A stretch of 64,000 nucleotides of DNA from Tsukamurella tyrosinosolvens (GCF_900104775.1 NZ_FNSA01000003.1:1178001-1242000); one strand, 5' to 3'. Positions 16,019-26,005 are shown, counted from the first letter of the stretch. Numbers and translations are program-made. Notes: generated from the sequence alone by a model not told the origin.

Positions 16019-16783
16019 TCAGCGCAGGAGCTGCCAGGCGAAGGCGGCGGCCAGCGCGCCCGCGCCGTTGAGGCACCAGTGCAGCGCGATGGGGGCGATG
16101 AGGGAGCCGCTGCGGGAGCGGAGCCAGGTGAACACCCAACCGGCGAAGGCGGTCGCGATCACGGCGCCCGCGATGCCGAGGAACTGCGCCAGGGGTCCCG
16201 CGCCGAGGACCTTCGTCAGGCCGGCGTTGCCACTGGTCAGGCCGAGCGACGAGGCGATGTGCCAGAAGCCGAAGAGCAGCGAGCCCGTGACCACGACCCA
16301 GCGGAAGCGCATCGCGCGCGACAGGGTGCCGTGCAGTGCGCCGCGGAAGGCGAGCTCCTCGGGGATCACCGTCTGCAGCGGGATGATCACCATCGACGCG
16401 ATGATCGCGGTCGAGAAGGTGGCGTAGCGGTCGTTGAGGAACAGGCCGCGCGTGACGGGCAGCAGCGCGCCGACGACGATCACCGTCGCCACGACGAAGA
16501 CCGCGGCGGCCGCGTACTTCGCCCCGGAGCGCCAGTGCTCGCGGCCCAGGCCCAGCTCGTGCCAGTCCAGGCCGCGGTGCCGCGCGATGCCGATGAGCAG
16601 GACCGCGGACACGGGGACGGCCAGCAGGGCGGCCCAGCTGCCCGTGAAATGGGCGACCAGATTGGTCGCGACCAGCACCGCGACGACGACGCCCACATCG
16701 ACGATCGCGCGTGCCCCGGAGACCGCCGAACGCAGGGCGGAATGATCGGGGGCGGTCGTCTCGACTGTGGTCACCCGCTCCAT
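16019..16783 (-). CDS. CPBP-family intramembrane metalloprotease
   Basis: 254 residues with several membrane segments. The ABI/CPBP motifs are complete: EELAFRG (EExxxR), FGFWH (FxxxH) and HWCLN (HxxxN). The two Glu and two His residues are the expected zinc or catalytic set. In bacteria such proteins are linked to CAAX-like processing or bacteriocin self-immunity; here the substrate is unknown. The frame continues to a TTG at 16810, and GTG 16774 is also possible. I chose ATG 16783. It faces pimE divergently with 57 bases between. Confidence 0.85.
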   Translation of the reverse strand: MERVTTVETTAPDHSALRSAVSGARAIVDVGVVVAVLVATNLVAHFTGSWAALLAVPVSAVLLIGIARHRGLDWHELGLGREHWRSGAKYAAAAVFVVATVIVVGALLPVTRGLFLNDRYATFSTAIIASMVIIPLQTVIPEELAFRGALHGTLSRAMRFRWVVVTGSLLFGFWHIASSLGLTSGNAGLTKVLGAGPLAQFLGIAGAVIATAFAGWVFTWLRSRSGSLIAPIALHWCLNGAGALAAAFAWQLLR

Positions 16784-16826
16784 AGTCCAGACGCGCGGCG
16801 GTTCGCGCAACGGGTGTGAGCATGGC

Positions 16827-16832
16827 TAAGGT
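16827..16832 (+). promoter_or_regulatory. -10 element of pimE
   Basis: TAAGGT ends eight bases before GTG 16841; no Shine-Dalgarno sequence is visible. Confidence 0.45.
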
Positions 16833-16840
16833 GTCCACCC

Positions 16841-18151
16841 GTGACCAAGGACCGCAGCACGTCGGCCGACGGCGGTCCCGCGAGCGGCCTCCGGCGCGTC
16901 GCGCTTCCCCTCTTCCTCGTGGCCCTCGGCGCCCGGATCGTGTGGATCCTCGCCGGCCAGCACAACTTCAACTTCGTCGACCTGCGGGTCTACTACGAAG
17001 CCGCCCAGCGGGTGACCGCCGACGGCGGCCTCTACGACTTCGCGCTGCGCGACTACACACCGCAGCAGCCGCTGCCGTTCACCTATCCGCCGTTCGCGGC
17101 CCTGTTCTTCTACCCGCTGAAGTTCCTCCCGTTCCCAGTGGTCGCGGTCGGCTGGGTGGCGCTCACCGCGGGCCTGTTGTTCCTGGTCATCCGCATGTGC
17201 CTGGCCATCCTGGCCGCGGGGCGCGGCGCACCGTCGCGCCTGGGCGACGTGCCGCGCGAGCTGCCCCTGGTGTGGACCGCGGCCGCGCTGTGGATCGACC
17301 CCGTGCGCACCAACCTCGACTACGGCCAGATCAATGTGGTCCTCATGACCTTCGGCGTGTGGGCCGCCTATCTCGTCGCCCGCGCCGCCCCGTCGCCGTC
17401 GCTCGCGCTGAAGCCCGAGAAGGTCGACGGTGCCTCCGGCTTCCTCGTCGGCCTCGCCGCCGGCATCAAGCTCACCCCCGCGGTGGGCGGGCTGTTCCTC
17501 CTCGCCCGCGGCCGCGTCTGGGCCGCCGTCTTCTCCGGTGTGACGTTCGCCGCCACCGTCGGGATCAGCTACCTGATCCTGCCCGCGGAGACCCGGCGCT
17601 ACTTCACGATCCTGCTCGGCGACACCGGCCCCATCGGCGACCCCGCCAAGCCCGACAACCAGGCGCTGCGCGGCGCCGTCTCCCGGTTCGCCGGGCACGA
17701 CGTGGGCACCGGGCCGGCGTGGATCATCGCTGTGCTGGTCGCCGCGGCCCTGCTGTTCGCCGCCTGGTGGGTCGTCCGCCGCGGCGACGCCCTCATCGCG
17801 CTGGTGCTGGTGCAGTTCCTCGGGTTGCTCGCCTCGCCGATCTCGTGGATCCACCATTTCGTGTGGATCGTCCCGCTGCTGATCTGGGTGGTGCACGGCC
17901 CGCTCGGCCCCGGCGGCGGCGCGGACTTCCGCAGCCCCGGCGCGGGCTTCACGCCGTGGGCGACGGCGGTCGCGGGCGTCACCGCGGTCTTCGGCTACAT
18001 CGGCGTGCACTTCCTGCGCAAGGGCCTCGCCGCGATCGGGATCGACGACGGCCCCGTCTGGGCCCTGTTCATGGCGCCCGGCGTGCTGGCGCCGATGGTG
18101 CTCGTCGCGCTGATCCTCGCGCAGCGGCGACGGCTGGACGCACTAGTCTGA
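16841..18151 (+). CDS. pimE: Polyprenyl-phosphate-mannose-dependent alpha-1,2-mannosyltransferase PimE
   Basis: 436 residues, a multi-span GT87 (GT-C fold) enzyme. It adds the fifth mannose to phosphatidylinositol mannosides on the outer face of the membrane. Sequence blocks recall M. tuberculosis PimE (Rv1159): NFVDLRVY with the catalytic Asp, PLPFTYPPFAALFFYPL, LDYGQINVVLM, GIKLTPAV, and ISWIHHFVWIVPLLIW. The family NQ(S/A)xRG motif is present as NQALRG. Starts at GTG 16841. In this window pimE is followed by the thi transporter genes and, further on, by typA and lpqW, which keeps part of the mycobacterial order. Identification rests on remembered PimE sequence, not on an alignment. Confidence 0.85.
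   Translation: MTKDRSTSADGGPASGLRRVALPLFLVALGARIVWILAGQHNFNFVDLRVYYEAAQRVTADGGLYDFALRDYTPQQPLPFTYPPFAALFFYPLKFLPFPVVAVGWVALTAGLLFLVIRMCLAILAAGRGAPSRLGDVPRELPLVWTAAALWIDPVRTNLDYGQINVVLMTFGVWAAYLVARAAPSPSLALKPEKVDGASGFLVGLAAGIKLTPAVGGLFLLARGRVWAAVFSGVTFAATVGISYLILPAETRRYFTILLGDTGPIGDPAKPDNQALRGAVSRFAGHDVGTGPAWIIAVLVAAALLFAAWWVVRRGDALIALVLVQFLGLLASPISWIHHFVWIVPLLIWVVHGPLGPGGGADFRSPGAGFTPWATAVAGVTAVFGYIGVHFLRKGLAAIGIDDGPVWALFMAPGVLAPMVLVALILAQRRRLDALV
18144..18149 (+). promoter_or_regulatory. -10 element of thiB, overlapping the pimE stop codon
   Basis: TAGTCT runs into the TGA stop of pimE (18149-18151) and ends six bases before ATG 18156. Confidence 0.5.
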
Positions 18152-18155
18152 GCGG

Positions 18156-19220
18156 ATGACCAACCTCGGCCGCGTAGGCCTTGCGATCCTCACGGCGGCG
18201 ACCCTCGCGACCAGCGCGTGCGCGACCAGCACGGCACCGTCGAAGGAGAGCGACGCGCCGTCGGCCACGGGCACCGTGACCCTGGTGACCCACTCCAGCT
18301 TCCACCTGCCCGAACAGGTCCTCGCCGACTTCACGAAGCAGACGGGGCTCGCGATCAAGACCGTCGAGCTCGGCGACGGCGGCGAGCTCGCCACCAAGCT
18401 GTCGCTGACCCCGGGCAATCCACCCGGCGACGTCGCGTTCGGCGTGGACAACACCTACGCCGCGCGGCCCGTGCGCGCCGGCGTCTTCGACGAGTACGTC
18501 TCGCCCGCCGCCGCTAACGGCGCGCAGGAGTACGCCCTCGCGGGCATGCCGCAGCTCACCGCGATCGACTTCGGCGACGTCTGCGTCAACATCGACACCC
18601 GCTACTTCCGGGACAAGAACCTGCCCGAGCCGGTCACGTACCAGGACCTGGCGAAGCCCGTGTACCGCGGCCTGACCGTGGTGCAGAACCCGGAGACCGC
18701 GTCGCCGGGCATGGCGTTCCTGGCCGGCACCGTCGCCACCCTCGGCGAGGGTTGGCAGGACTACTGGCGCTCGCTGCGCGCCAACGACGTCGCGGTCACC
18801 CCGAACTGGTCGACCGCGTACTCCACCGACTTCTCCGGCTCGTCGGGCAAGGGCCCGAAGCCGATCGTCGTCTCCTACGCCAGCTCGCCCGCCGCCGAGG
18901 TGGGCAAGGACGGCGCCGCGCCCCCGACCAAGGCGCTGCTCGACACCTGCTTCCGGCAGGTCGAGTACGCGGGCGTGCTGCGCGGCACCAAGAACCCCGA
19001 CGGCGCGCGCAAGCTCATCGACTTCCTGCTCTCGCCGGCGGCGCAGGCCACCATCCCCGACGAGATGTACGTCTACCCGGTGACCCGCGGCGTCGCGCTG
19101 CCCGACAGTTGGGCCAAGTACGCGCCCGTCCCGCCGAAGGCCGCCACCCTGCCCGCCGATCGCCTCGCCGACGAGCGCGACGGCTGGGTGCGGCAGTGGC
19201 GCCAGCTGATGGGGCGGTGA
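18156..19220 (+). CDS. thiB: Thiamine-type ABC transporter substrate-binding lipoprotein
   Basis: 354 residues. A signal peptide ends in the lipobox ATSAC, with the modified Cys at about residue 22. The mature part begins VTLVTHSSFHLPEQVLADF and contains GDVAFGVDNTYAAR, close to the thiamine-binding TbpA/ThiB pattern. It should capture thiamine or a phosphate ester at the outer membrane face and hand it to the permease at 19231. An iron-type binding protein of the same superfamily is the main alternative. No TPP riboswitch fits in the four bases between pimE and this gene. Confidence 0.78.
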   Translation: MTNLGRVGLAILTAATLATSACATSTAPSKESDAPSATGTVTLVTHSSFHLPEQVLADFTKQTGLAIKTVELGDGGELATKLSLTPGNPPGDVAFGVDNTYAARPVRAGVFDEYVSPAAANGAQEYALAGMPQLTAIDFGDVCVNIDTRYFRDKNLPEPVTYQDLAKPVYRGLTVVQNPETASPGMAFLAGTVATLGEGWQDYWRSLRANDVAVTPNWSTAYSTDFSGSSGKGPKPIVVSYASSPAAEVGKDGAAPPTKALLDTCFRQVEYAGVLRGTKNPDGARKLIDFLLSPAAQATIPDEMYVYPVTRGVALPDSWAKYAPVPPKAATLPADRLADERDGWVRQWRQLMGR

Positions 19221-19230
19221 ACCTCCGCCC

Positions 19231-20841
19231 GTGATGACCACCTCGCGCGGGCGGCTCGCGCTGCTGGCCGCCCCGCTGCTGTTCGTCGCGGTGTTCTTCC
19301 TCTGGCCCGTCGCCGCGATCGTCGCGCGCGGGCTCTCCTCCGACGGTGTCGGGCTGTGGCAGGGCTTCACCGGCGCGGGCGGCCTCGGGCTGGTCTGGTT
19401 CACCGTGTGGCAGGCCGCGGCGTCGACGCTCCTCACCGTGGTCCTCGGGCTGCCGCTCGCGTGGCTGACCGCGCGGGTGAGGTTCCGCGGGCAGTGGCTC
19501 GTCCGCGTGGTGGCGACGGTCCCGTTCGTGCTGCCGACCGTCGTGGTCGGCGTCGCCTTCCGGACCCTCTTCGCGCCCGGCGGGAGCCTCGGCTTCCTCG
19601 GCATCTCCGAGACGGTGTGGGCCGTACTGCTCGCGCACGCCTACTTCAACGTCTCGGTGGTGGCGCGGATCGTCGGCGGCGTGTGGTCCGCGGTCGACCC
19701 GCGCGCCGAGCAGGCCGCGCGCACGCTCGGCGCGGGCCCGGTCCGGGCCTTCCTCACCGCGACCGCGCCCGCGCTGCTGCCCGCCATCGCCTCGGCGGCG
19801 TCCGTGGTGTTCCTGTTCTGCGCGACGAGCTTCGGCATCGTCCTCGTGGTCGGGGGCAGCCGGCTGCGCACCCTGGAGACGGCGGTCTACCAGGAGGTCG
19901 TCGGCGCCTTCGACCTGCGCACCGCCGCGCTGCTCGCGCTGGTGCAGATCGTGATCGTGGTGCTCGCCGTCGCCCTGAGCGGCGCGCTGCGGGTCCGCGT
20001 CTCGCGGCCCGCGGCGGCCGCGCGCGTCGACCCGCCCCGCGCCGCCGGCCGTGCCCGGCTCGCGGTGCTCGTCGGCGTGCCCGTGAGCGTGACGCTGCTG
20101 CTCTTCCCGCTCGCCGCGCTCCTGCTGCGCTCGCTGCACCCCGACCCGTCGGGCGCGCTGAGCCTCGACGCCTACCGGCGGCTCACCACCGACTTCGGGG
20201 GCGTCGTGCCGGTGAAGGCGCTGCTGATGTCGCTCGTCACGGCCGCGCAGGCGGGCGCGATCGCGCTCCTCGTCGGCGGGCTCGCCGCGGTCGCGATCGC
20301 CCGCTCGCGGGGGCTGCTGAGCCGGTTCGCGGACGCCGTGGTGATGCTGCCGCTCGGCGTGAGCGCGGTGACGCTCGGCTTCGGCTACCTCCTCGCGCTG
20401 CAGTCGCTGCCCGCGATCCGGGAGTCCCCCGCGGTGCTGCCCTTCGTGCAGGCCCTCGTCGCGCTGCCGCTGGTGGTGCGCGTCCTGGTGCCCGCGCTCG
20501 GGGCCGTCGACCCGCGGCAGCGGCAGGCCGCCGCCGTCCTCGGCGCCTCGCCGGTCCGGGTCTTCACCTCCGTCGACCTGCCCGTGATCAGCCGGTCGGT
20601 GGCCGTGGCCGCAGGCTTCGCATACGTCGTTACCCTGGGGGAGTTCGGGGCCGCGAGTTTCCTGGTGCGGCCCGAGCAGATGACGCTTCCCGTGCTGATC
20701 GGCCGGATCTCCAGCCGCCCCGGCTGGGCCGACGCCGCGCTCGCCGCGTCGTGCTCGGTGCTGCTCATCGCGGCGACGGTCGTGGTGATCGGCGCGGTCG
20801 AGGCGCTGCGCCGCGACGACATCGGGCGGGCGGAGTTCTGA
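19231..20841 (+). CDS. thiP: ABC transporter permease, two fused domains (ThiP-like)
   Basis: 536 residues with two repeated permease halves. Each has about six membrane segments and an EAA loop: EQAARTLGAGPVRAFLTATAPALL near residue 165 (shown in part) and RQRQAAAVLGASPVRVF near residue 430. Fused double permeases of exactly this size are typical of ThiP. It should form the thiamine channel with ThiB and ThiQ. GTG 19231 or the adjacent ATG 19234 could be the start; no good Shine-Dalgarno sequence is visible. Confidence 0.8.
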   Translation: MMTTSRGRLALLAAPLLFVAVFFLWPVAAIVARGLSSDGVGLWQGFTGAGGLGLVWFTVWQAAASTLLTVVLGLPLAWLTARVRFRGQWLVRVVATVPFVLPTVVVGVAFRTLFAPGGSLGFLGISETVWAVLLAHAYFNVSVVARIVGGVWSAVDPRAEQAARTLGAGPVRAFLTATAPALLPAIASAASVVFLFCATSFGIVLVVGGSRLRTLETAVYQEVVGAFDLRTAALLALVQIVIVVLAVALSGALRVRVSRPAAAARVDPPRAAGRARLAVLVGVPVSVTLLLFPLAALLLRSLHPDPSGALSLDAYRRLTTDFGGVVPVKALLMSLVTAAQAGAIALLVGGLAAVAIARSRGLLSRFADAVVMLPLGVSAVTLGFGYLLALQSLPAIRESPAVLPFVQALVALPLVVRVLVPALGAVDPRQRQAAAVLGASPVRVFTSVDLPVISRSVAVAAGFAYVVTLGEFGAASFLVRPEQMTLPVLIGRISSRPGWADAALAASCSVLLIAATVVVIGAVEALRRDDIGRAEF

Positions 20842-20881
20842 TGCGTATCCGTGGATGCGGGGACAGGGGAGGGGGCCGACG

Positions 20882-21925
20882 ATGCTGACCATCGACCGGG
20901 TCTCGGTGCGCTACGGTGACCGGACCGCCGTCCGGGACGTCTCGCTCACCGTCGGGAACGAGAACGGCGCGGACGCCGTCACGAAGGGCCGCGGGGACTC
21001 CGTGACCGCGCTGCTCGGGCCGTCGGGCTGCGGCAAGTCCACCCTGCTGCGGGCCGTCGCGGGCCTCGAGCCGCTGGCCCGCGGCCGCATCCTCTGGGAC
21101 GGCGAGGACCTCGCGGCCGTGCCGACGCATCGGCGCGGTTTCGGCGTCGTCTTCCAGGACGGGCAGCTCTTCGGGCACCGCGACGTCGCCGGCAACATCC
21201 GCTACGGGCTGCAGCGCCACCACTGGCCGCGCGCCGAGGCGAACGCCCGCGTCGACGAGCTGCTGGAGCTCGTGGGGCTGCCCGGGATGGGCGCGCGGCC
21301 CGTCGGGGAGCTGTCGGGCGGGCAGCAGCAGCGCGTCGCGCTGGCCCGCGCCCTCGCTCCGAAGCCCCGCCTCCTGTTGCTCGACGAGCCGCTGTCGGCG
21401 CTGGACCGGCAGCTGCGCGATCGTCTCGTGGGCGACCTGCGGCGCATCCTCCGCGAGACCGGGACGCCCGCGCTCATCGTGACCCACGACCACGACGAGG
21501 CCGTCGAGCTGGCCGACACCGTCGCCGTGCTCGACGCGGGCGAGCTGGCCCAGGTGGACCGGCCCGCCCGTCTGTGGCGGCGCCCGCGCACGCCCGACGT
21601 CGCCCGCTTCCTCGGCTACTCCGTGCTGCTGGACGCGCAGGTCAAGGACCTGCAGGCGACTTCCGCGCTGGGGCAGGTCCTCGTCGACTGCCCCGACGGC
21701 CGGTTCCGGCTGGGCCTGCGTCCCGGCTCCGTCGTGATCCAGGCGCACGGGGTGCCGGCCCGGGTGACCGGCTCCGTCCCCACCGCCGACGGGGTGCGGA
21801 TCACCGCCGCCGTCGACACCGACGACGGCGAACTGCTCGTCGACGCCCTCGGCGACACGGCACCCGCCGATGGCGAGGTCGTGCGCGTCGCGCTCAACCC
21901 GCGCCGGATCGCCGTGATCGGATAG
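20882..21925 (+). CDS. thiQ: ABC transporter ATP-binding protein (ThiQ-like)
   Basis: 347 residues. Walker A is GPSGCGKST, the Q-loop lies in FQDGQLFGH, the signature is LSGGQQQRVALARAL, Walker B is RLLLLDEPLSALD, and the switch His is in VTHDHDEA. The C-terminal 100 residues form a TOBE-like regulatory part, longer than E. coli ThiQ. ATG 20882 follows a GGGAGGGGG stretch. It powers the ThiB/ThiP importer. A Gly-Asp-Asn-rich insertion (ENGADAVTKGRGD) before Walker A is unusual. Confidence 0.85.
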   Translation: MLTIDRVSVRYGDRTAVRDVSLTVGNENGADAVTKGRGDSVTALLGPSGCGKSTLLRAVAGLEPLARGRILWDGEDLAAVPTHRRGFGVVFQDGQLFGHRDVAGNIRYGLQRHHWPRAEANARVDELLELVGLPGMGARPVGELSGGQQQRVALARALAPKPRLLLLDEPLSALDRQLRDRLVGDLRRILRETGTPALIVTHDHDEAVELADTVAVLDAGELAQVDRPARLWRRPRTPDVARFLGYSVLLDAQVKDLQATSALGQVLVDCPDGRFRLGLRPGSVVIQAHGVPARVTGSVPTADGVRITAAVDTDDGELLVDALGDTAPADGEVVRVALNPRRIAVIG

Positions 21926-21929
21926 TCCG

Positions 21930-23876
21930 GTGACCGACGTCTTCACCCCGCGCCAAGCCCGCGCGCTGCTCGCGATCGCCGACACCCTGATCCCCGGCGG
22001 CGACGGGCTGCCCGGCGCCCGCGACATCGACTTCCTCACCTCCGTCTCGCGCACCGCGCAGCACAAGATGCTGCCGCGGGAGCTGCGCGAACTGAAGGTC
22101 TTCCTCGACCTCTGGGACACCCGCGGCTTCGGGGTGGTCAACCGCATCGGCCCGCGGAGGTTCTCCGCGCTGCCGCACGCCCGGCGCGAGGAGGCGCTGC
22201 TCGCCTGGGGCACCCACCCGCTCACCCCGGTCCGGACCGTCTTCCAGGGACTGCGCTCGCTCCTCATCGGCTCGTACTACATCGCGCCCGACGCCACCGC
22301 CGCGCGCGCCGCGACCGGCTACCCCGAGGCGCCCGGCCCGCTGCCCGACGCCCCGGATCGGCCGTTGCGACCGATCACCGTTCCGGCGGGCGGCACGAGG
22401 CTCACTGCGGACGTCGTGATCGTGGGCTCCGGCGCGGGCGGCGGCACCGCGGCCGCCGTGCTCGCCGCCGCCGGGCTGGACGTGCTCGTCCTCGAACGCG
22501 GCGGCTACCACGACGACCGCGACTTCGGCCGCGGCGAACTGGAATCGCTCACCACCCTCTACGCCGGGGCGCCCGCGATCTCCGCGGAGGGGCAGTTCTC
22601 GTCCCTCATGGCCGGCGGCACGCTGGGCGGCGGCACCGTCGTCAACTGGTCCACCTCGTTCGCGACGCCCGACGCGGTGCGCGCCGAATGGGCCGCGCAC
22701 GGCGCCCGGCAGTTCGCGGGCGACGAGTTCACCCGCGCGCTCGACGCGGTGCAGCGCCGGCTCGGCGTGAACACCGGCCACGGCGCCGCGTCGTCGCGCG
22801 ACGCGATCCTCGAGCGCGGCCTCACCGCCCTCGGCTGGCACTGCGACGCCATGCCGCGCAACGTGCTCGGCTGCGACCAGGGCGTCGAGTGCGGGCGCTG
22901 CGGCTACGGCTGCCGGATCGGCGCCAAGCAGTCCACCGCCAAGACCTGGCTGCAGGACGCCGCCGCCGACGGCGCGCGGATCGCCGTCGGCGTGGAGGTG
23001 CGGCGGGTCGTCGTCGAGCGGGGCCGCGCGACCGGCGTCGATGCGATCGGTCCCGACGGTGCCCCCGTCACCGTCGCCGCGAAAGCGGTCGTGGTCGCGG
23101 CCGGCTCGCTGCAGACCCCGCCCCTGTTGCGGCGCTCGGGCCTGCGGAACAGGCGGATCGGGGAGAACCTGCGGCTGCATCCCGTGACCGCCGTGGCAGG
23201 CGTCTTCGACGAGGAGGTGCGCCCGTGGGAGGGTGGCCTGCAGACCCGCTACTCCACCGAGCACGCCGACCTCGACGGCGACGGCTACGGGGTCATCTAC
23301 GAGACCGGGCCCGTGAGCCCCGGCGCGATCACGCTGTTCCAGCCCTGGCACTCCGCGGCCCAGCACGCTGCCGACATGCGGGCGATGCGGCACACCGTGC
23401 AGGTGGGCGTCATCGTCCGCGACACCGGCAGCGGTCGGGTCACCGTCGGGCGCGACGGCGAGCCCGTCGTGCGGTACCGCCTCAGCGACCACGACGCCGC
23501 GCACATGCAGCGCGGCGTGGTGGGCGCGGCCGAGATCCTGGCGGCCGCGGGCGCGACGTCGGTGCGCAGCTCGCACCAGAACCGGGTCGCCGCCCGCCTG
23601 CCCGGGTCGCTCGACGGCTTCGCCGCCGCCGCGCAGCGCGAGGGCTACGCGCCCGCCCGCTGCATGATGATCGCGCTGCACATCATGGGCACCGCCGCGA
23701 TGGGCGGCAGCCGCGACACCTCGGCGACGGACCCCGACGGCGCGACGTGGGAGGTGCCGAACCTCGTGGTGGCCGACGCCTCGTGCTTCCCCACGCCGAG
23801 CGGCGTGAACCCGATGATCTCCATCGAGGCCATCGCGCACATGAACGCCGCGCGGCTCGCGGCGCGGCTGGGGTAG
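21930..23876 (+). CDS. GMC-family flavin oxidoreductase
   Basis: 648 residues. The FAD-binding motif VVIVGSGAGGGTAAAVLA lies near residue 163, after an N-terminal 130-residue helical extension like that of long-chain alcohol oxidases. ECGRCGYGCRIGAKQST is a Cys-rich segment found in the same subgroup. The C-terminal GMC block has MGTAAMGGSRDTSAT and NPMISIEAIAHMNAARLA, with active-site His and Asn. It resembles mycobacterial Rv0492c-type GMC oxidoreductases. It should oxidise a hydrophobic alcohol; the substrate is unknown. GTG 21930 lies five bases after the thiQ stop, so it may be cotranscribed although functionally separate. Confidence 0.87.
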   Translation: MTDVFTPRQARALLAIADTLIPGGDGLPGARDIDFLTSVSRTAQHKMLPRELRELKVFLDLWDTRGFGVVNRIGPRRFSALPHARREEALLAWGTHPLTPVRTVFQGLRSLLIGSYYIAPDATAARAATGYPEAPGPLPDAPDRPLRPITVPAGGTRLTADVVIVGSGAGGGTAAAVLAAAGLDVLVLERGGYHDDRDFGRGELESLTTLYAGAPAISAEGQFSSLMAGGTLGGGTVVNWSTSFATPDAVRAEWAAHGARQFAGDEFTRALDAVQRRLGVNTGHGAASSRDAILERGLTALGWHCDAMPRNVLGCDQGVECGRCGYGCRIGAKQSTAKTWLQDAAADGARIAVGVEVRRVVVERGRATGVDAIGPDGAPVTVAAKAVVVAAGSLQTPPLLRRSGLRNRRIGENLRLHPVTAVAGVFDEEVRPWEGGLQTRYSTEHADLDGDGYGVIYETGPVSPGAITLFQPWHSAAQHAADMRAMRHTVQVGVIVRDTGSGRVTVGRDGEPVVRYRLSDHDAAHMQRGVVGAAEILAAAGATSVRSSHQNRVAARLPGSLDGFAAAAQREGYAPARCMMIALHIMGTAAMGGSRDTSATDPDGATWEVPNLVVADASCFPTPSGVNPMISIEAIAHMNAARLAARLG

Positions 23877-23889
23877 CGCCCGCCGACCG

Positions 23890-24888
23890 TTACGGTCGGC
23901 GCTCGTCCTCCGGGAGGTACCAGTCGGGGAGCGGCTCGGCGGCCAGCCGCGTGGTGTCGCCGGGGCGGGTCAGGGTGAACAGCGCCCGCTGGATGCGGGG
24001 GATGCGGTTCATGTCGTCCGAGATCGCGGCCAGCCGCGCCGCCACCTGGGACTCGGGCAGGTCGCCCTCCAAGTCGACGGCCGCGACGAGGAAGAGCCGG
24101 TCCGCGCCGACCCACTCCATGTGCAGGAAGCTGACCTGCTTGACGTCGGGGTGCGACTGCAGCGCCTCCAGCATGCGGTTGCGGGCCAGCGGCGTCGCCT
24201 CCTCGCCCGTGAGGAAGTCCATGTTGCGCCGGATCAGGAACACCGCCACGAAGCCCAACAGGATGCCGACGAGGATCGACCCGACGGCGTCCCACACGGG
24301 GTTCCCCGTGATCTGGTGCAGCGCCATCGCGGTCGCGGCGATGACGATGCCGATGAGCGCGCTGAGGTCCTCCGCGAAGACCGAACGCAGCACCGGGTTC
24401 GAGGTCACCCGGACGTACCGCAGCGGGTGCAGCATCCGTTCCTGCGCGCCCTCCTTGGTCTGGCGCAGCGCCTGCAGGAAGGAGATCCCCTCCAGCACGA
24501 AGGAGATGGCCAGGACGGCGTAGCCCCAGCCGTAGTCCGTCGCCTCCTCCGGCGCGCCGAGCGCCGAGATCCCGTGCCACACCGAGACTGCCGAGCCCAC
24601 GCTGAACAGGCCGAAGGCGGCGAACATCGACCACACGTAGCCGGATCGTCCGTACCCGAACGGGTGGGTCGCGTCCGCGGGCTTCGCCGCGCGCTTCGCG
24701 CCGATGAGGAGGAAGACCTCGTTGCCGGTGTCGGCCCAGGAGTGCGCGGCCTCCGCGACCATCGCGGCCGAGCCGGTGACCACCGCCGCGACCGACTTCG
24801 CCACCGCGATCAGCACGTTCGCGCCGAACGCGATGAGCACCGTCACCAGACTCTCGTCCTGGGATTCCTCCGCCGCTTCGTCGCTCAT
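23890..24888 (-). CDS. Cation diffusion facilitator (CDF) metal transporter
   Basis: 332 residues. Membrane segments alternate with the CDF metal motifs: [10 protein letters not shown] in helix 2 (HxxxD) and [10 protein letters not shown] in helix 5. The C-terminal cytoplasmic domain after residue 215 has the ferredoxin-like metallochaperone fold pattern. HPFGYGR is the classic motif between helices 2 and 3. It should export Zn2+, Fe2+, Mn2+ or similar divalent metals by proton exchange. ATG 24888 is supported by TACGAT placed exactly seven bases upstream. It is divergent from the aldo/keto reductase. Confidence 0.93.
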   Translation of the reverse strand: MSDEAAEESQDESLVTVLIAFGANVLIAVAKSVAAVVTGSAAMVAEAAHSWADTGNEVFLLIGAKRAAKPADATHPFGYGRSGYVWSMFAAFGLFSVGSAVSVWHGISALGAPEEATDYGWGYAVLAISFVLEGISFLQALRQTKEGAQERMLHPLRYVRVTSNPVLRSVFAEDLSALIGIVIAATAMALHQITGNPVWDAVGSILVGILLGFVAVFLIRRNMDFLTGEEATPLARNRMLEALQSHPDVKQVSFLHMEWVGADRLFLVAAVDLEGDLPESQVAARLAAISDDMNRIPRIQRALFTLTRPGDTTRLAAEPLPDWYLPEDERRP

Positions 24889-24895
24889 GCTGCTG

Positions 24896-24901
24896 ATCGT
24901 A
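24896..24901 (-). promoter_or_regulatory. -10 element of the CDF transporter gene
   Basis: TACGAT on the minus strand, seven bases before ATG 24888. It excludes the longer reading that starts at 24939. Confidence 0.65.
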
Positions 24902-24925
24902 GGCCCGGCGGCGGCGCGCGCCGGG

Positions 24926-24931
24926 CATGAT
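24926..24931 (+). promoter_or_regulatory. Possible -10 element of the aldo/keto reductase gene
   Basis: CATGAT, six bases before ATG 24938. It is a weaker match than the others; AGGGG between could serve as a close Shine-Dalgarno sequence instead. Confidence 0.3.
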
Positions 24932-24937
24932 AGGGGC

Positions 24938-26005
24938 ATGGGTGCATTCGATCCGTACGCCGCCGACGACCGTCGCTACGACGGGGTGCCGTACCGCCGG
25001 GTGGGGGAGTCGGGCCTGAAGCTCCCGGCGGTCTCGCTCGGCCTGTGGCACAACTTCGGCGACGACAAGCCGCTGCAGACCCAGCGCGACATCCTGCGCC
25101 GGGCGTTCGACCTGGGCGTGACCCACTTCGACCTCGCGAACAACTACGGGCCGCCGCCGGGCAGCGCCGAACGGAATTTCGGCACCCTGTTCGCCGAGGA
25201 CTTCCGTCCCTACCGCGACCAGCTGATCATCTCCTCGAAGGCCGGCTGGGACATGCAGCCCGGCCCCTACGGCTTCGGCGGATCCCGCAAGTACCTGCTC
25301 TCCTCGCTGGACGGCTCGCTGCGGCGGATGGGCCTCGACCACGTGGACGTCTTCTACAGTCACCGGCCCGACCCCGAGACCCCGCTCGAGGAGACGATGG
25401 GCGCGCTGCACACCGCCGTGACCTCGGGCCGGGCCCTGTACGTGGGCATCTCGTCGTACAGCGCGGAACTCACCGTGCGGGCGCAGGAGATCATGCGCGG
25501 CCTCGGCACGCCGCTGCTCATCCACCAGCCCTCGTACTCGATGCTCAACCGCTGGATCGAACGCGGGGACGAGGCCGCCGCAGGGCGGTCGCTGCTGGAG
25601 ACCACCGCGGCGGAGGGCATGGGGGTCATCGCCTTCTCGCCGCTCGCGCAGGGGCTGCTCACCGACCGCTACCTTGCGGGCGTGCCCGAGGACTCCCGCG
25701 CCGCCGCCGGCAAGAGCCTCTCCGGCGGCATGCTCTCCGAGGAGAACCTGGCCCGCGTCCGCGGGCTGGCCGGCATCGCCGCCGACCGCGGCCAGACGCT
25801 CGCGCAGATGGCGATCGCGTGGGTGCTCCGCTCGCCGGAAGTGACTTCGGCGCTCATCGGGGCGTCCAGCGTCGCGCAGCTCGAGGACAGCGTGGGTGCC
25901 GTTGCGAACCTCGCGTTCACCGCCGAAGAGCTGGCCGCGATCGACGAGTTCGCCGTGGACGGCGACGTGAACCTTTGGTGGGGCGCCACCGCCTCGACGT
26001 CATGA
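24938..26005 (+). CDS. Aldo/keto reductase, YghZ / Kv-beta-like
   Basis: 355 residues, TIM-barrel NADPH-dependent reductase. The start [24 protein letters not shown], in two blocks, is typical of the YghZ (L-glyceraldehyde 3-phosphate reductase) branch. Catalytic residues fit: Asp in FDLANNYG, Tyr in the same block, Lys in ISSKAGWDM, His in [13 protein letters not shown]. The cofactor region near the C-terminus has [19 protein letters not shown]. It probably reduces toxic aldehydes such as methylglyoxal. Its stop overlaps the TetR gene (ATGA), so the two are one unit. Confidence 0.9.
   Translation: MGAFDPYAADDRRYDGVPYRRVGESGLKLPAVSLGLWHNFGDDKPLQTQRDILRRAFDLGVTHFDLANNYGPPPGSAERNFGTLFAEDFRPYRDQLIISSKAGWDMQPGPYGFGGSRKYLLSSLDGSLRRMGLDHVDVFYSHRPDPETPLEETMGALHTAVTSGRALYVGISSYSAELTVRAQEIMRGLGTPLLIHQPSYSMLNRWIERGDEAAAGRSLLETTAAEGMGVIAFSPLAQGLLTDRYLAGVPEDSRAAAGKSLSGGMLSEENLARVRGLAGIAADRGQTLAQMAIAWVLRSPEVTSALIGASSVAQLEDSVGAVANLAFTAEELAAIDEFAVDGDVNLWWGATASTS

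Noticed and set aside
18100-18156. TPP riboswitch expected before thiB
   Set aside because: The gene starts four bases after pimE and the DNA upstream is coding. No THI-box-like sequence such as CTGAGA with ACCTGATC was seen there.
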